33,324 nucleotides of DNA from Acidobacteriota bacterium (GTDB taxonomy: Bacteria; Acidobacteriota; Terriglobia; Acidiferrales; UBA7541). Below are positions 32,276-33,324 of the stretch, piece by piece (position 1 is the first letter of the stretch; each line of letters begins with the position of its first letter). Below the pieces are notes generated by a model that saw only the letters and a list, made by a program, of their open reading frames with translations, had not been told where the DNA came from and searched no databases. A program made the translations under genes and the position numbers. The stretch is from assembly GCA_003223215.1 (NCBI GenBank), contig QHYH01000148.1, forward strand, positions 1 through 33,324, written 5' to 3'.

Positions 32276-32767
32276 GTGCGACCCAAGGGTTCGGCCGACT
32301 TGCTGTCCGACCGGCGCAGGCGTGCGCTGAAACTTCTTCGCGCGGAATTGTCCCTGAACGAAGTGGCTCGACGCATCAGGTGTGCGGCCAGTTCCGTGAT
32401 GCGGTGGCGGAATGCGTGGCTACGACACGGCGCCGATGCCCTCAAGGTGCGATTTTCTCCGGGCCGCCCGAGAAGACTCACCCGCCGGCAAGAGAAACGG
32501 CTGGTCCGCATCTTGCTCCGCGGAGCCCTAGCCAATGGCTACCGCACGGAAGTATGGACGACGAAGCGAGTCGCGGAAGTGATTGAAAAGACCTTCCACG
32601 TGCCCTGCCATTACAATACCGCTGGCAAACTCCTCCATCGGCTCGACTGGACACCACAAAAACCTGAAAGGCGCGCTTTAGAACGCGATGAGCAGGCCAT
32701 TCAGCGCTGGAAGAAAAAAGTCTGGCCCCGGGTAAAAAAAACGCCGCGCGGCTGGGTGCTCACATAG
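32276..32767 (+). CDS. IS630 transposase, first frame (DNA-binding part)
   Basis: 163 residues with an N-terminal helix-turn-helix (about 13-55: RRRALKLLRAELSLNEVARR, then CAASSVMRWRNAWLRHG) and a second helical region (RRLTRRQEKRLVRILLRGAL, then WTTKRVAEVIEKTFHV), as in IS630/Tc1-type transposases. It lacks the catalytic residues, which are in the second frame. The A8 run at 32734-32741 is a likely -1 slippage site joining the two. The start is GTG 32276. Confidence 0.82.
   Translation: MRPKGSADLLSDRRRRALKLLRAELSLNEVARRIRCAASSVMRWRNAWLRHGADALKVRFSPGRPRRLTRRQEKRLVRILLRGALANGYRTEVWTTKRVAEVIEKTFHVPCHYNTAGKLLHRLDWTPQKPERRALERDEQAIQRWKKKVWPRVKKTPRGWVLT
32734..32741 (+). other. Probable programmed -1 frameshift site (A8)
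   Basis: Eight A residues read GTA AAA AAA ACG in the first frame. Slipping one base back gives AAA AAA AAC GCC and enters the catalytic frame just before the FADESGF motif. IS630 members commonly use such A-runs. Confidence 0.7.
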
Positions 32768-33300
32768 TTTTTGCCGATGAAAGCGGCTTTCTATTGGCTC
32801 CCCTGGTGGTCCGGACTTGGGCGCCCCGGGGCTGCACTCCCGTTGTCCGCTGCCGCCAGGGGCGTCGGGATAAAATTTCCGTAATCGCGGGAATTTCTGT
32901 GAGCCCCGAGCGACACCGCCTGGGCCTCTACTACCTTCTTTTTTACGACAACATCGGACAGGAAGAAGTCTGTGCGTTTTTGCGCGCACTGCTACGGCAA
33001 CTCCGCGGTCCCCTCATCGTGCTTTTGGATAACTCCTCCACCCATCAAGGGGAGCCGATCGAGAAACTCCGCGCGCGACACCCACGCCTCTACGTCGAGC
33101 ACTTTCCTTCCTACAGTCCAGAACTCAACCCTGAGGAAGGTGTTTGGTCTTTGTCGAAGAAGGAACTGGCCAACGGCTGTCCCAAGGACATCGATGAACT
33201 CATGGAAAGCATCATCCGCGTGATCGATGGTATTCGCAGATCACCAGCGAAACTACGGTGGTCCATCTTGCAATCAGAGCTTCCTCTTTTTTTGCGCTAA
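32740..33300 (+). CDS. IS630 transposase, second frame (DDE catalytic part)
   Basis: Read from the -1 shift at the A-run, this frame starts NAARLGAHIVFADESGF and carries the IS630 catalytic DDE triad: Asp in FADESGF, Asp in GPLIVLLDNSSTHQG and Glu in SYSPELNPEEGVWS. It ends ELPLFLR at 33300. A stand-alone start at TTG 32794 would leave out the first catalytic Asp, so production as a frameshifted fusion is strongly favoured. No internal stop is present, so the element may be active. Confidence 0.85.
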   Translation, partial: NAARLGAHIVFADESGFLLAPLVVRTWAPRGCTPVVRCRQGRRDKISVIAGISVSPERHRLGLYYLLFYDNIGQEEVCAFLRALLRQLRGPLIVLLDNSSTHQGEPIEKLRARHPRLYVEHFPSYSPELNPEEGVWSLSKKELANGCPKDIDELMESIIRVIDGIRRSPAKLRWSILQSELPLFLR

Positions 33301-33302
33301 CC

Positions 33303-33322
33303 ATTGCATTATTTAATGTGAG
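33303..33322 (-). repeat. IS630 right terminal inverted repeat
   Basis: 20 bp that match the left repeat in inverted orientation with one mismatch, starting 2 bp after the transposase stop. Confidence 0.85.
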
Positions 33323-33324
33323 AT

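Larger units (their letters stand above)
32226..33322 (+). mobile_element. IS630-family insertion sequence, right end at the window edge
   Basis: The ends are inverted repeats: CTCACATAAAATAATGCAAT (32226-32245) and, on the other strand, 33322-33303 with a single mismatch. Between them lie two overlapping transposase frames on the plus strand. Length about 1.1 kb is normal for IS630. A flanking TA target duplication should be present, but the right flank is only two bases long here, so it cannot be confirmed. Confidence 0.88.

Overview
The window looks like a chromosomal segment of an acidobacterium (Acidobacteriota), probably from a soil or metagenome lineage. This is inferred from gene content: a large Oar-like TonB-dependent receptor with an N-terminal carboxypeptidase-regulatory domain, fragments of the FtsX/MacB-type 'acidobacterial duplicated orphan permease' (ADOP) family, a secreted PIG-L protein with an amidotransferase-like tail, and SH3-like and TPR lipoprotein-style proteins. 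Base composition is moderately GC-rich. Much of the DNA is accessory: tRNA-associated integration scars, toxin-antitoxin loci, decayed genes and an insertion sequence.

Layout. 1-4387: the 5' end of a minus-strand gene with an operator over its start, then a TetR regulator divergent from a tightly coupled three-gene operon (DUF393/DCC protein, SRPBCC-DoxX-DUF4166 membrane protein, DUF2071 protein). The second gene is broken by a 10-bp tandem duplication. 4744-4809: a perfect 66-bp copy of the 3' half of tRNA-Ser(GCT). 4810-17186: TonB receptor (minus), PIG-L protein (plus), TPR protein (minus), three ADOP fragments, and an AbiE-like pair in which a PD-(D/E)XK nuclease is fused to an AbiEi-like antitoxin and the nucleotidyltransferase toxin is truncated and fused to the C-terminus of an ADOP permease. 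17187-17280: intact tRNA-Ser(GCT), followed by a broken tyrosine-integrase remnant. 17782-21878: two coupled SH3-like secreted proteins, a PilZ-like protein, and an intact Phd/PIN toxin-antitoxin pair. 22040-22086: a mutated copy of the 5' half of the same tRNA-Ser.

22557-28687: MacA-like adaptor and MacB-like ATPase without a permease, a group II PLP decarboxylase, a zinc-ribbon/RDD membrane protein, and a minus-strand trio (48-aa peptide, polytopic membrane protein, 133-aa membrane-anchored protein). 29143-30123: tRNA-Met followed by a remnant of a MobF-type relaxase/helicase and a decayed antitoxin/PIN pair. 30571-31992: aspartate kinase. 32226-33322: an IS630-family element with terminal inverted repeats and a probable -1 frameshift; the window ends at its right end.

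Main themes. First, tRNA-Ser occurs as a 3' half, a full gene and a 5' half across about 17 kb, so the region appears to be a nested or tandem integrative island. Second, the AbiE-like operon has a clear promoter and three GGCC-centred operator-like sites spaced exactly 18 bp apart, and its toxin has become a toxin-permease chimera. Third, two loci (TetR/DCC and Phd/PIN) have promoters so close to the start codons that the mRNAs should be leaderless, with palindromic operators inside or beside the promoter. All functions are inferred from sequence patterns; no database searches were run.
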